A stretch of DNA of 64,000 nt from Gaiellasilicea sp963730405 (GTDB taxonomy: Bacteria; Actinomycetota; Thermoleophilia; Gaiellales; Gaiellaceae). The stretch is from positions 62,001-126,000 of the forward strand of contig CAVSRW010000002.1 of the NCBI GenBank assembly GCA_963730405.1, written 5' to 3'. Of the stretch, positions 14,868 through 23,072 are shown one piece after another. A program made the position numbers and the translations under genes. The stretch's first letter is position 1; each line of letters begins with the position of its first letter. A model generated the notes under the pieces. It did no database searches. It had not been told where the DNA came from and saw nothing but the letters and a program-made list of their open reading frames with translations.

Positions 14868-15518
14868 TCAGGCTCGCGGGAGCGCGTCGACGCGGTGGAT
14901 CCAGGCCTCGAGCCGCGGGTAACGGCCGTCCAGCCGTTGCGTCTCGCGGAGGATCTCGTGGAAGCGCTCCTCGTCCCCCTCGGTCCAGAGCACGGCGTAC
15001 TTGAGGAAGGGGAACGCGGTCACGTCGGCGGCGGTGAGCTCGTCGCCGAAGAGGTAGTCGCGGCCGGCGAGCAGACCCTCGAAGCGGTCGAGCGCGGACG
15101 CGATTCGTCCCTCGAGCTCCGCGATCCGCACCCGGTCGGGCTCGGGCTTCAGCTCCTCCGCGGCGATCAGGTTCGGCGGGCGCTTCCAGATCTGGTTGAA
15201 CCACTCGAGGAAGGTGCGCAGCTCCTCGCGCCGGGCGGGGTCGGCCGGGAACAGCGGCGGATCGGGGAACCTCTCTTCGAGGTACTCGAGGATCGCGGGC
15301 GAGTCCGAGAGCACGAGGTCTCCGTCGACGAGGACGGGGACGAGCTCCTGGCCGCTGATCTCGATGACGGGCGTGCGGTCGTCCGGGTCGACGTCCACGT
15401 ACTCCACCTCGACGCCCTTGTGCGCCAGCGCGAGCGCGATCCGCTCGACGTTGGTGGAGAACGGGATCCGGTAGAGGCGGAGCGAGGTGCGGGCGTCAGT
15501 CGTCGTCGCCGCCCCCAC
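14868..15518 (-). CDS. Glutathione S-transferase-like protein
   Basis: About 216 residues. N-terminal thioredoxin-like domain: LRLYRIPFSTNVERIALALA, the cis-Pro region QELVPVLVDGDLVLSDSPAI, then LEYLEERFPDPPLFP. The C-terminal helical domain contains LAGRDYLFGDELTAADVTAF, the GST N-capping/ASIADV region. Actinobacteria generally use mycothiol, so the thiol partner is uncertain. No ATG/GTG/TTG lies between the upstream stop and LRLYR, so the GTG at 15518, overlapping the upstream gene by 23 bp, is the best start. Last gene of the two-component operon. Confidence 0.8.
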   Translation of the reverse strand: MGAATTTDARTSLRLYRIPFSTNVERIALALAHKGVEVEYVDVDPDDRTPVIEISGQELVPVLVDGDLVLSDSPAILEYLEERFPDPPLFPADPARREELRTFLEWFNQIWKRPPNLIAAEELKPEPDRVRIAELEGRIASALDRFEGLLAGRDYLFGDELTAADVTAFPFLKYAVLWTEGDEERFHEILRETQRLDGRYPRLEAWIHRVDALPRA

Positions 15519-15852
15519 CGCCCGGGCCGCTGTTGCCGCCCGAGTCGCCGCCGGAACGTCCGCGTCCACGGCCGCGTCCAGAGCCGTCGTCCCCGGTGTC
15601 GGTCGACTCGCCCGCCGTCGTCGTCGGCGGCGGAGCGGGCGCAGCGCGCTCCGTCCGCGACGTCTCGGTCTCGCGCTCCTCGGTCCGCTCGGTCGAGGTC
15701 TCCCCCGTCGTCGCCGCGGGCGGCGCGAGCGCCGGGGCAGGCTCGAGCTGCACCACCGGGAGCGAGATCGTGCTCCGCGTGACCAGGTGCACGCCAAGCC
15801 CGACCGTGACCGCGAGGGCGAGGCCGAGCAGCCCGAAGAGGACGGTACGCAT
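15496..15852 (-). CDS. Short membrane-anchored low-complexity protein
   Basis: 118 residues: one N-terminal transmembrane or signal segment (4-26, VLFGLLGLALAVTVGLGVHLV), then an extracytoplasmic Pro/Ala/Thr/Glu-rich region and a Gly/Asp-rich tail ending GGGGDDD. No known domain. The start overlaps the histidine-kinase stop by 4 nt (ATGA), so it is the third gene of the two-component operon and may be a cell-surface accessory of that system. Confidence 0.7.
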   Translation of the reverse strand: MRTVLFGLLGLALAVTVGLGVHLVTRSTISLPVVQLEPAPALAPPAATTGETSTERTEERETETSRTERAAPAPPPTTTAGESTDTGDDGSGRGRGRGRSGGDSGGNSGPGGGGGDDD

Positions 15853-17222
15853 CAGTTGGCCGCCTCCGCCGGCGGCAGCACGACTTCGGCCCGCGTGCCG
15901 GTGCCACCGTCGCGGGTCCTGATCGAGGCGGAGCCGCCCCAGCGCCGTGCAAGCGCCTCGACGATCGCGAGCCCGAGCCCCGTCCCCGGCCGGTCGGTGC
16001 GGCCGCGCCGAAATCGCTCGAAGACGCGACGCTCCTCGCCGGGCGGGACGCCGGGGCCCTCGTCGAGGACGGCGAGGCGGCCGTGCGGGTCCCACGTCAG
16101 TGTCACGGTCGTTCCCGCCGGCGCGTAGACGAGGGCGTTCTCGATCAGGTTGTCGAGCGTGATCGCCACGTCCTCGTCGGCGGCGCGGACGAACGCGTCG
16201 CCGTCGCCGGCGAGCGCGAGGGTGTGGCCGCTCGCCTCCGCGCGCGGGAGCCACCGCCCGTAGGCGGACTCGGCGGCGGCGCGAAGCGAGATCGGCGCGC
16301 GCAGGGTCGGCCGGTCCCCTTCTCGGGCGAGCGTCAACAGCGAGTTGAGCAGCCGGGTCAGCCGCTCGACCTCAGCCTCGGCGAGCTCGAGCTCGTGCCG
16401 GACCGCCTCGTCGTCGGTCTTCAGCCCGGCGGCCTCGAGCCGGAGCCGGAGGCCGGTGAGCGGTGTCCGCAGCTGATGCGACGCGTTGCCCACGAACTCG
16501 CGCTGGGCCTCGAGCACCTGGCCGAGCCGGTCCGTCATCTCGTTGAACGCGATCGCGACCTCTTGCTGCTCGCGCGCCCCTTCGACCTCCGCCCGCGCCT
16601 CGAGCTCGCCGTCCTCGACGCGCCGGGCCGTGCTCGCGAGCGCGCGCAACGGCCGCGCGAGCGAGCCCGCCAGCACCCAGGCGAGCGCGAGCCCCAACGC
16701 GAGCGCGGCCAGCCCGACGCCGACGACGACGAGCACGTTGCGGCGCACGCGCTCGGACACGGCGGCGTTGCTCTGCGTGACCCGGACGGCGCCGACGGTC
16801 CGACCCTGGTCGAAGATCGGGACGGCGGTGAAGAGCAACTCCTCCCCGAGCGTGTTGCTGTGGCGGGTTCCCTGCCGGGAGGCCCCCGTCAGCGCGGCGG
16901 CGATCTCGGGCCGCGCGGCGTACGGCTCGTCCTCGAGGCCGGTGCCTGCGGAGTCGGCGAGCAGCCGCCCGCGCGGCCCGACGACGATCACGCGCGCGCC
17001 GAGGTCGCGGCCGGCCTGCTCGACGACACGCTGGAGCTGCTCGCCGTCGCCGAGCCGAGCCGACGCAGCGGCGGCGACGACCTGCGCCTGCGCGACCGCC
17101 TGCGAACGCACCTCGTTGTCGACGCGGGTCGAGAGGCTGAGCACGAGCGGGATCTCGAGCGCGATCAGGACGAGGACGAGCACGTACGCGAATGCAGCGA
17201 GGAGGCGCAGCCGCAGGCTCAC
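15852..17222 (-). CDS. Sensor histidine kinase
   Basis: 456 residues, membrane bound: TM1 (about 9-30), a ~115-residue extracytoplasmic sensor, TM2 (about 148-170), a HAMP linker (LARPLRALASTARRVEDGEL), the H-box NASHQLRTPLTGLRL with the phospho-accepting His, then the ATPase domain with N-box DNLIENALVYA, G1 DEGPGVP and G2 GTGLGLAIV. It phosphorylates the response regulator encoded just upstream, overlapping by 4 nt (GTGA). The stimulus is unknown. Confidence 0.92.
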   Translation of the reverse strand: MSLRLRLLAAFAYVLVLVLIALEIPLVLSLSTRVDNEVRSQAVAQAQVVAAAASARLGDGEQLQRVVEQAGRDLGARVIVVGPRGRLLADSAGTGLEDEPYAARPEIAAALTGASRQGTRHSNTLGEELLFTAVPIFDQGRTVGAVRVTQSNAAVSERVRRNVLVVVGVGLAALALGLALAWVLAGSLARPLRALASTARRVEDGELEARAEVEGAREQQEVAIAFNEMTDRLGQVLEAQREFVGNASHQLRTPLTGLRLRLEAAGLKTDDEAVRHELELAEAEVERLTRLLNSLLTLAREGDRPTLRAPISLRAAAESAYGRWLPRAEASGHTLALAGDGDAFVRAADEDVAITLDNLIENALVYAPAGTTVTLTWDPHGRLAVLDEGPGVPPGEERRVFERFRRGRTDRPGTGLGLAIVEALARRWGGSASIRTRDGGTGTRAEVVLPPAEAAN

Positions 17223-17911
17223 GCCAGTTCCTCGGGCGATGCGAAACGGAAGCCGACCCCGCGAACCGTATGGATCAACGTTGGATCGAGCTTCTTCCGC
17301 AACCCGCTGATGTGGACGTCGAGCGTCTTCGTCGACCCGAACCAGTTGACGTCCCAGACCTCGTCGATCAGGCGCTCGCGGGTCACGACGGTGCCCGCCT
17401 CCCGCATCAGCAGCGCGAGGAGATCGAACTCCTTGCGGGCAAGCTCGACCGGGGTGCCGCCGTTGGCCACCGTGCGGCGGGCCGGGTCGAGCCGGACGGG
17501 GCCGATCTCGATCGGGCCGTCGGTCGCCGCCGTCGGCGCGCCGGCACGCCGGAGGACGGCCCGAATGCGGGCGATCACCTCCCGCGCGCTGAACGGCTTG
17601 ACGACGTAGTCGTCCGCGCCGAGCTCGAGCCCGACGACGCGGTCGGCTTCCTCTCCGCGCGCCGAAAGGATGATGATCGGCACGCTCGAGGTGGCGCGGA
17701 GCTCGCGACAGACGTCGAGCCCCGAGCCGTCCGGCAGCCCGATGTCGAGCAGGACGAGATCGGGGCGAGCCGCCCTGCCCTTCGCCAGCCCGTCCGCCAC
17801 CGTGTGCGCGACCTCGGTGTGGAAGCCGTCGCGCTCGAGCGCCTCCGCGAGCGGTGTCGTGATCGACTCCTCGTCCTCCACCAGCAGGATCGTCCGCTTC
17901 GCGTGCGCCAT
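17219..17911 (-). CDS. OmpR/PhoB-family response regulator
   Basis: 230 residues. Receiver domain with acidic pocket VEDEE (11-15), phospho-acceptor Asp56 (LVLLDIGLPD) and Lys105 (VVKPFS). The winged-helix DNA-binding domain (about 130-226) ends in the typical TKTLDVHISGLRKKL and IHTVRGVGFRF. It leads the operon with the kinase, the short anchored protein and the GST. A terminator of the upstream gene lies 35 bp before its start. Confidence 0.94.
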   Translation of the reverse strand: MAHAKRTILLVEDEESITTPLAEALERDGFHTEVAHTVADGLAKGRAARPDLVLLDIGLPDGSGLDVCRELRATSSVPIIILSARGEEADRVVGLELGADDYVVKPFSAREVIARIRAVLRRAGAPTAATDGPIEIGPVRLDPARRTVANGGTPVELARKEFDLLALLMREAGTVVTRERLIDEVWDVNWFGSTKTLDVHISGLRKKLDPTLIHTVRGVGFRFASPEELA

Positions 17912-17945
17912 CGCTGAAATATGCCCTCCCGACCCCGAAAGGGAT

Positions 17946-17980
17946 CGCGGGGGCGCCCCATGGGAGAAGGCGCCCCCGCG
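17946..17980 (-). terminator. GC-rich hairpin terminator of the Thr-rich secreted protein gene
   Basis: A 12-bp stem CGCGGGGGCGCC/GGCGCCCCCGCG (17946-17957 and 17969-17980), 45 bp after the stop of the gene ending at 18026 (minus strand), followed on the minus strand by ATCCCTTT. It separates that gene from the two-component operon. Confidence 0.7.
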
Positions 17981-18025
17981 TTCGTCGACCCCTACGGGCG
18001 ACGAATGTGGTGAATCGGTCGGCCG

Positions 18026-18508
18026 TTACCCCCTGCCGCTGTTCGAGCCAGAGCGGTCCTCGTCGTCGTCGCCGCCGCCCGAGCCGTGGCCGGAATTGTC
18101 GTCGCGGTCGTCGTCTCCGCCGCGCGGTCCCGTCGCCGGCGGCTCCGTGCAGCGCGGGTCGTTCCGATGCTCGGCCTCGTCGCACGGACCGGAGATGTCG
18201 CCGGGACCATCGTCGACTGTCGTCGTCGTCCGGGCGGGTGCCGGAGCCGGCGCAAGCGTGCTCGCGCCGGTACAGCGCGGATCGTCTCGGTGCTCGGCCT
18301 CGTCGCATGGGCCGGAGATGTCCTGCGTCGTCGTCTTGCCGGTCGTCGTCGTGCCGGAAGTCGTCGCGCCCGTCGTCGCCTCGCCGGTCGACGTCGCGCC
18401 GGGGAGCGACACGGTGCGGGCCGGCTCGCTGTCCAGACCCGTCGCGGCGGCCCAGCCGCCCGTCGCGAGGACGCCGGCCCCGAGCAGGCCGATCAGGAGC
18501 TTTGTCAT
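18026..18508 (-). CDS. Secreted Thr/Asp-rich protein with a duplicated two-cysteine motif
   Basis: 160 residues: signal segment (3-22), a Thr/Ser/Gly-rich linker, two near-identical 18-residue units at 63-80 and 104-121 (consensus DISGPCDEAEHRxDPRCT), and an acidic Asp/Gly tail. Each unit has two Cys separated by 11 residues, enough for one disulfide or a metal site. The ATG at 18508 has AGGAGG 8 nt upstream. It is a single gene with its own terminator, upstream of the two-component operon. No known domain recognised; probably a cell-surface protein. Confidence 0.7.
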   Translation of the reverse strand: MTKLLIGLLGAGVLATGGWAAATGLDSEPARTVSLPGATSTGEATTGATTSGTTTTGKTTTQDISGPCDEAEHRDDPRCTGASTLAPAPAPARTTTTVDDGPGDISGPCDEAEHRNDPRCTEPPATGPRGGDDDRDDNSGHGSGGGDDDEDRSGSNSGRG

Positions 18509-18633
18509 CGTCGCTGCCTCCTCGTTTCGCTCATGGGAGGAGGATGCCCGGAGGCGTGCCAGCAACCGGGCAAGCCAAGGCAAAGCCTTGGTAAAGCCGG
18601 ATTACCGGTTCAGCTACACTCCCGCAGCGCCAC

Positions 18634-18706
18634 GGCCCATTCGTCTAGTGGCCTAGGACACCGCCCTCTCACGGCGGCGGCACGGGTTCGAATCCCGTAT
18701 GGGCCT
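18634..18706 (+). tRNA. tRNA-Glu (anticodon CTC)
   Basis: Acceptor arms GGCCCAT (18634-18640) and ATGGGCC (18699-18705), anticodon stem CCGCC/GGCGG with loop CTCTCAC giving anticodon CTC, and T-arm CGGG-TTCGAAT-CCCG. CCA is not encoded. A TACACT box lies 13 nt upstream. Confidence 0.96.
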
Positions 18707-18716
18707 CCTAGACGAA

Positions 18717-18740
18717 ACCCCTGCTAACGCGGGGGTTTTC
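18717..18740 (+). terminator. Rho-independent terminator after tRNA-Glu
   Basis: An 8-bp stem ACCCCTGC/GCGGGGGT (18717-18724 and 18729-18736), loop TAAC, then TTTTC. Confidence 0.85.
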
Positions 18741-18902
18741 GCGTCTTAGGGGCCGTTTCAGTCTCGGGCCAGGAGAGCCTAAAAGAGGCCTCCAGTGCCA
18801 AAATTGTCACCGGATTGTCACAACGCCGAGGCCGCCGAAATCGCGTGCTGCGGAGAGGGCCCATCGCGGCTCCGGCGACTCCGCCCGCGTAGGCTCGCCG
18901 GG

Positions 18903-19152
18903 ATGATGCTCGCAGGCCTCCCCGTCCCCGACGCCGCCGTCGAGGGGCTGGCCGAACTCGTCCGTGCGACCGGTGCCGACGACATAGCCGACCGGCTCAA
19001 GCGCGCCGTCGCTGACGGAGCTAGTCGCGCTCACCCTCGACGGGCGCGCCCTCTTGCTCGCCGCGCTCGAAGACCCGCCGCCCGACCTCGCCGAGTTGCG
19101 CGCCGTCCTGCTCGCGGATCACCAGTGGAGGCGCGGCGAGGGGCTCGACTGA
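18903..19152 (+). pseudogene. Frameshifted small conserved protein gene
   Basis: Frame 1 reads MLAGLPVPDAAVEGLAELVR and ADDIADRLKRAVADG. After about 19018 the continuation (LVALTLDGRALLLAALEDPP, then LAELRAVLLADHQWRRGEGL and TGA at 19150-19152) is in another frame. Together they make one ~85-residue all-alpha protein of a kind common as small hypothetical genes in actinobacteria, so one indel has broken it. TAGGCT lies 7 nt before the ATG. The copy lies just after tRNA-Glu in a stretch with other odd genes. Confidence 0.55.
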
Positions 19153-19189
19153 AGGACGTGAAGCTACGAAGTACGCGCACTACTTCCGA

Positions 19190-19837
19190 TCAACCACATC
19201 CCTTGGGCGGGCAGGTGACGGTGACAGTGACAGTGGCGGTCGGCGGAACCACAGTCTCAGTACGAACCTGAGTCGTCGTTACAGTCTCAGTTACCGGGAA
19301 CGTCTCGGTGACAGTGCGGATCGTTGTGACGGGAACCGTCACCTGCACCGTGTTCACGTTAGTGATGGTGCGGTCATTGGTCACGACGCGATCGTTCGTC
19401 ACGACGCGCTCGTTCGTCACCACGCGCCGGTCGGTCACGACTCGCTCGTTCGTGACCACGCTGGTGCGTGTGCGTCCTCCACGGGTCTCGACAATCGTTC
19501 TTGCCTGTCCCGGAACCGTGACCCGACTCTCAGGGCCGGGCGTCGTTACGGTCAGCAACTCCACGGCGGTCCCCAGGACAGAGGGCTCGGTGTCTTGAGG
19601 GACGACTCGCACAGTTCTCACGACGGTGCGCTCGCCGCTGCTTGTGTGCGTGACCACGCGTTTGATCGTCAGCGTTTCCACGAGCACTCCGTCAGCCCCA
19701 GCCTCGGAAGGTGGGCTCGCGAGTCCGCTCACCCCGGTCGCCGCGAAAAAACCAGCTAGAACGACCAGCACTCCCGCCAGCACTGCCAGTGCCGCCTTAG
19801 ACTCAAACGAGAGTCCACGCCAATACTCGCCGATCAC
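19190..19837 (-). CDS. Membrane-anchored Thr/Val-rich stalk protein with heptad-type repeats
   Basis: 215 residues from the GTG at 19837 (AAGGAGAGG about 9 nt upstream). A short cytoplasmic start, one transmembrane helix (14-35), then a long extracytoplasmic region almost entirely of Thr/Val/Arg. The centre has about five tandem 7-residue units of type VVTNERV/VVTNDRV encoded by a 21-bp DNA repeat (about 19373-19460), followed by TVTET-type repeats and a Cys-containing end CPPKGCG. It looks like a surface stalk or beta-rich fibre. Longer in-frame starts exist but would place basic sequence before the helix. Function unknown. Confidence 0.6.
   Translation of the reverse strand: MIGEYWRGLSFESKAALAVLAGVLVVLAGFFAATGVSGLASPPSEAGADGVLVETLTIKRVVTHTSSGERTVVRTVRVVPQDTEPSVLGTAVELLTVTTPGPESRVTVPGQARTIVETRGGRTRTSVVTNERVVTDRRVVTNERVVTNDRVVTNDRTITNVNTVQVTVPVTTIRTVTETFPVTETVTTTQVRTETVVPPTATVTVTVTCPPKGCG
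19373..19460. repeat. Tandem 21-bp coding repeat
   Basis: About four to five imperfect units of roughly GTTCGTCACGACGCGCTC-type sequence, each encoding one VVTN(E/D)R(V) heptad on the minus strand. Third-base differences between units show they are coding repeats rather than a recent slippage product. Confidence 0.7.
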
Positions 19838-19942
19838 CGGGAGACCCCTCTCCTTGACGGTAAACACACCGTCGCGCCAAATAGCCGCGCCGCGCCGCAA
19901 GCGTACTGCGTTTCCTGTTAACCGGAGGCAACCGCACTGTGG

Positions 19943-20086
19943 ATGGCTACCTTTGTTCGCTTCGCCAAGCACCGAGCGAACAGCGGGCGCGCCTCTACGC
20001 GGCGGCGATGGCCGTACACGAACTGCACCTCGTTCAACAAGAAGTATCCGCACGGCGTCGGCAAGATCGCCTGCGAGAAGGCGTGA
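19943..20086 (+). CDS. Short Excalibur-like fragment (47 aa)
   Basis: 47 residues. The second half reads YTNCTSFNKKYPHGVGK then IACEKA and stop. These are the first and last parts of an Excalibur calcium-binding domain (normally NCxxxNKxYPHGVG, about 25 residues, then DxDxDGIACE), with the middle including the Asp-rich Ca2+ loop missing. There is no signal peptide. It may be a decayed remnant left by an internal deletion, or not expressed at all. It lies in the patchy region after tRNA-Glu. Confidence 0.35.
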   Translation: MATFVRFAKHRANSGRASTRRRWPYTNCTSFNKKYPHGVGKIACEKA

Positions 20087-20260
20087 CGATTCGGCGCGCT
20101 CGTACGCCTACAAGCCGAGCGTGACCCGGAAGTACGAGGCGGCGTTGCGGCTCGACGTGCCTCGACGCCGGAGCCGTCCGCGTCCGCGCCTCACCCCTCA
20201 CAGCCGCGCCCTGCAGCTCCTTGCCCCGGTCTGCGCCTCGTTTCTAGGCTCGGCCCGGGC

Positions 20261-21067
20261 TCAGATGCAGCGGCCGGAGCCCGTGTCGCCGACCGCTGAG
20301 CCGGGGAGGCCCATGAACCTCCAGTCGTAGCCGGTAGTGCGCAGGGTGAGGCGGAGAACGCCGTAGCGGAGGGCGAGGGCGATGCTCCGCGGTGACCGCG
20401 ATCGGCGCAGGACGGGGTAGATGCTGCGGCCGCCGGTGCCGACCACGAACGAGCGAACACCGTCACGCGGCGCGAAGCGCTCGTAATGGTGGTCGTGCCC
20501 CGCGAGAACGACGTCGGCGCCGCCGCGCGCGAGCGTCCGCCACAACGTCGCGAGCGTCGGGTCGGAGCCGTGGAGGCCGGAGCTGAAGCGGGGATGGTGC
20601 GCGTAGGCGAGCGTGCAGGCGGTGTCGCTCGCGGCGAGGTCGGCCTCAAGCCAGCGCTGCTGCGGCGAGCCCTGGCCGCAGCCGCCGGCAGGCCCGCAGT
20701 TCGAGTTGAGCACGACCACGTGCCAGGCGCCGAGCTCGTACGAGTAGTAGCCCCGCGCCGGAAGCCGGAAGTACGCGCGCGCAGGCCCCGCACCTGGCGT
20801 GTTGTACTCGTGGTTCCCGAGCGCCGCGCGCGACCGAACGCGGAAGCGACTCCAGGAGTAGCAGTCACGGAACTCGGCCGTCGTCCCCCGTTCGTAGACA
20901 GCGTCGCCCAGGACGGCAACGGTTCCGGGGATCCGGGCCACGATCGCCGCAGTCGCCTCGTCGCCCTTCGAGCCGCAGGACGCGATGTCGCCCGCGGCAA
21001 CCATTGTCGCGGGCGCCGGCGCGAGGAGCGCGAGCGCCGAGAACCCCGTTGCAGCAAGGCCGAACAC
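20261..21067 (-). CDS. Secreted metallophosphoesterase
   Basis: 268 residues. A hydrophobic export segment (about 3-22) precedes a calcineurin-type phosphoesterase core: AAGDIASC, LGDAVYERG, GNHEY, AHHPRFS and AGHDHHYERF supply the Asp/Asn/His ligands of the two-metal centre in canonical order (D-GD-GNHE-H-GHxH). The arrangement resembles purple-acid-like or alkaline phosphatase D-type exported enzymes. The GTG at 21067 lies 6 nt after TAGCCT (21079-21074), in the leaderless pattern. Single gene. Confidence 0.88.
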   Translation of the reverse strand: MFGLAATGFSALALLAPAPATMVAAGDIASCGSKGDEATAAIVARIPGTVAVLGDAVYERGTTAEFRDCYSWSRFRVRSRAALGNHEYNTPGAGPARAYFRLPARGYYSYELGAWHVVVLNSNCGPAGGCGQGSPQQRWLEADLAASDTACTLAYAHHPRFSSGLHGSDPTLATLWRTLARGGADVVLAGHDHHYERFAPRDGVRSFVVGTGGRSIYPVLRRSRSPRSIALALRYGVLRLTLRTTGYDWRFMGLPGSAVGDTGSGRCI

Positions 21068-21305
21068 GCGGGAAGGCTAGACGGGAACAGTGCGGAGGAG
21101 CGGTGCACCGAGCGTCTTGCTCCTTGCCCTGCTCGGAGAGAAGAAGGAAACCGCCGCCTTCTAACGCCGATCCTCGAAAACTGCTCCGAGCAAGCAGATT
21201 GCTGGCGAGCAGAGAGCTCGTTCGCATCGTCGGGCTGGATCTCGACGATCCGAACCTCTGGCACCGCCCCTTCGCGTTCACACGGCGGGAGGCCAGGAGA
21301 GCGGC

Positions 21306-21764
21306 TCATCGCAGCGCTGCCCAGCGCTCGAGGCTCTCGGGCGGCCACAGCTTCTCCGTGTCGTAGTAGGTGCTGAACGCCGGTGTCGACGGGGGAAGCA
21401 CGACCCAGGGAAGCTTCGACCGTGTGTAGATGTGCACGTCCGGCTCGACCGAGGACGGGTCGTCGAGCGTGCCCCCGCGGATGAACCGGAGCTTCGGGGT
21501 CGTGTAGCGGCTGTAGACGGCGATCTGGCATTCGGGGCAGCGCCAGATCGTCTGCTTCTTGCTCCCGCGCGGAACGGCGACCGGCTGTGGCTCGCCGGCG
21601 AGAAGTTCGACGCGGTCGGCCTCGATCAGCAGGTTGATCACGAACGCGCTCCCGGTCTGCCGCTGGCAGTTCAGGCAGTGACAACAGTGGACGAAGAGCG
21701 GGTCGGAGGCCAACTGGTAGCGGATTGCGCCACACGCACAACCTCCCTCGCGCCGAACGGTCAT
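21306..21764 (-). CDS. GFA/CENP-V-family zinc protein
   Basis: 152 residues with the GFA fold: EGGCACGAIRYQL at the start, HCCHCLNCQRQTGSAF near residue 26, and WRCPECQIAVYSRY near 75. The Cys residues match the structural and catalytic zinc sites of the glutathione-dependent formaldehyde-activating enzyme family. Most members of unknown specificity are annotated only at family level, and no specific substrate is assigned here. No obvious operon partner. Confidence 0.85.
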   Translation of the reverse strand: MTVRREGGCACGAIRYQLASDPLFVHCCHCLNCQRQTGSAFVINLLIEADRVELLAGEPQPVAVPRGSKKQTIWRCPECQIAVYSRYTTPKLRFIRGGTLDDPSSVEPDVHIYTRSKLPWVVLPPSTPAFSTYYDTEKLWPPESLERWAALR

Positions 21765-22074
21765 GTGTCCTCCCGGGTTCGTCGGACGGTCTTGCTGCCG
21801 TGCCGCAGTTTGCCCCAGAGCGACCAGAAAGTGAGCGTGCCCGCGTCACGTTCCGTCCGGCGACTCGAACCGCGAAGGCGGGCGGAGGAGTGCGACCGGG
21901 CGGCACGAAGCACCTCTCGGGCGCGCGTCCGGTAGCGGCCGAGCTGCTCGAGCTGCGTCGCCCAGTGCGGACGCTCGCGGCTCTTTCGCGTCGGGGGAAG
22001 TGGGCTCAGGCTCTCCCGGCCGGCGTGCCCCCCTCTCCGGCGTGACCCGGCGGTCGCCGCGCTAGCCTCGGCAG
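21765..22074. other. Intergenic stretch, no gene seen
   Basis: 310 bp between the GFA gene and the PAP2 gene, which are divergent. I see no convincing small gene or RNA. Near the right end, TAGCCT at 22063-22068 is a probable -10 element for the PAP2 gene. Confidence 0.5.
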
Positions 22075-23019
22075 GTGAACGTCCGGCTCCTGACCTCGAA
22101 CCGACCGGCAAGCTGGATCCGCTGGGTCGCGCCGGCGGCATACGTCGCTGCGCTGAGCGCCTACATGTGGCGGGAAGGGATCCCGGTCGGACGAGAGCGG
22201 CTGCTCGTGTGGCTCGTGCTCGGCCTGCTGGCGCTCTCGACCTCCAACCTCGGGGGCTGGATGCGAAGCGTCGTCGTCGAGTGGCTGCCGCTCGCGCTCG
22301 TGCTCGCCGTCTACGACCTGTTGCGCGGCCAGGCCGACGGCCTGCTCTTCTCGCCCTGGTACCGCCCTCAGCTCGAGGCCGACGCGTTTCTCTTCGGGGG
22401 CACGGTGCCGACCGTCTGGCTGCAGGACCGGCTCTGGGACGGATCGCTCGACGTTCGCTGGTACGACTACGCGTCCTGGGCGGTCTACGTGAGCTACTTC
22501 GTCGCGACGTACCTGCTCGCGGCGCTGCTCTGGTTCTTCGCGCGGGACCGTTTCCGCCGGTATGTCGCCACGGTCGCCCTCCTCGCGGCGATGGCGTTCG
22601 TCACGTTCGCCCTCTTCCCCGCGGCGCCACCGTGGCTGGCGAGCCGGGAGGACGAGCTCGAGCACACAACGCGGTTGATCGGCCCGATCTCCGGTCACAT
22701 CCCGTTCTTCTCCCTCTCCTTCGAGGGTCTGTTCGAGCGCGGCGCCGAGTACTCGAACCAGGTGGCAGCAGTCCCGTCGCTGCACGCGGCCTACACGCTG
22801 CTGTTCACCGTGTTCCTCTGGCGCTGGGCCGGCTGGGCGCGGCCGCTGCTGGCCCTGTATCCGGCGGCGATGGCGTTCGCGCTCGTCTACACCGCCGAGC
22901 ACTATCTGGTCGACATCCTGCTCGGCTGGGCGTACACGCTCCTGGCGCTCTGGGTGGTCTATCGAGTCGCGGACTCGCTCGAGCTACGACGACGAGCCGG
23001 CCGCGCACGCGTCACCTAG
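22075..23019 (+). CDS. Membrane PAP2-superfamily phosphatase/phosphotransferase
   Basis: 314 residues, about six to seven transmembrane helices. The catalytic motifs are PSLHAAYTLL (near 233) and YTAEHYLVDILLGW (near 276), the SxxH and HxxxD halves of the PAP2 active site as found in the PAP2_3/Aur1-Ipt1-like group that acts on lipid phosphates or phosphoinositol lipids at the membrane. The GTG at 22075 follows TAGCCT by exactly 6 nt, suggesting leaderless transcription. A secreted protein gene follows 53 bp downstream. Confidence 0.85.
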   Translation: MNVRLLTSNRPASWIRWVAPAAYVAALSAYMWREGIPVGRERLLVWLVLGLLALSTSNLGGWMRSVVVEWLPLALVLAVYDLLRGQADGLLFSPWYRPQLEADAFLFGGTVPTVWLQDRLWDGSLDVRWYDYASWAVYVSYFVATYLLAALLWFFARDRFRRYVATVALLAAMAFVTFALFPAAPPWLASREDELEHTTRLIGPISGHIPFFSLSFEGLFERGAEYSNQVAAVPSLHAAYTLLFTVFLWRWAGWARPLLALYPAAMAFALVYTAEHYLVDILLGWAYTLLALWVVYRVADSLELRRRAGRARVT

Positions 23020-23072
23020 ATCCGGGCTACTCTGCCCGCGTTCGGAGGTAATCGAGCTCGGGGGGTCGAGTC

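Noticed and set aside
15519..15797. Longer start for the GST gene
   Set aside because: The added ~90 residues are low-complexity Arg/Pro sequence read through the upstream low-complexity gene. No GST has such an extension, so the GTG at 15518 was used.
18634..18706. Integrative element attachment site at tRNA-Glu
   Set aside because: No second copy of the tRNA 3' end and no integrase or excisionase gene was seen downstream, so an intact element is not supported.
19373..19460. CRISPR-like or regulatory tandem array
   Set aside because: The units are 21 bp with no spacers, stay in frame with a heptapeptide repeat, and differ mostly at third bases. It is a coding repeat.
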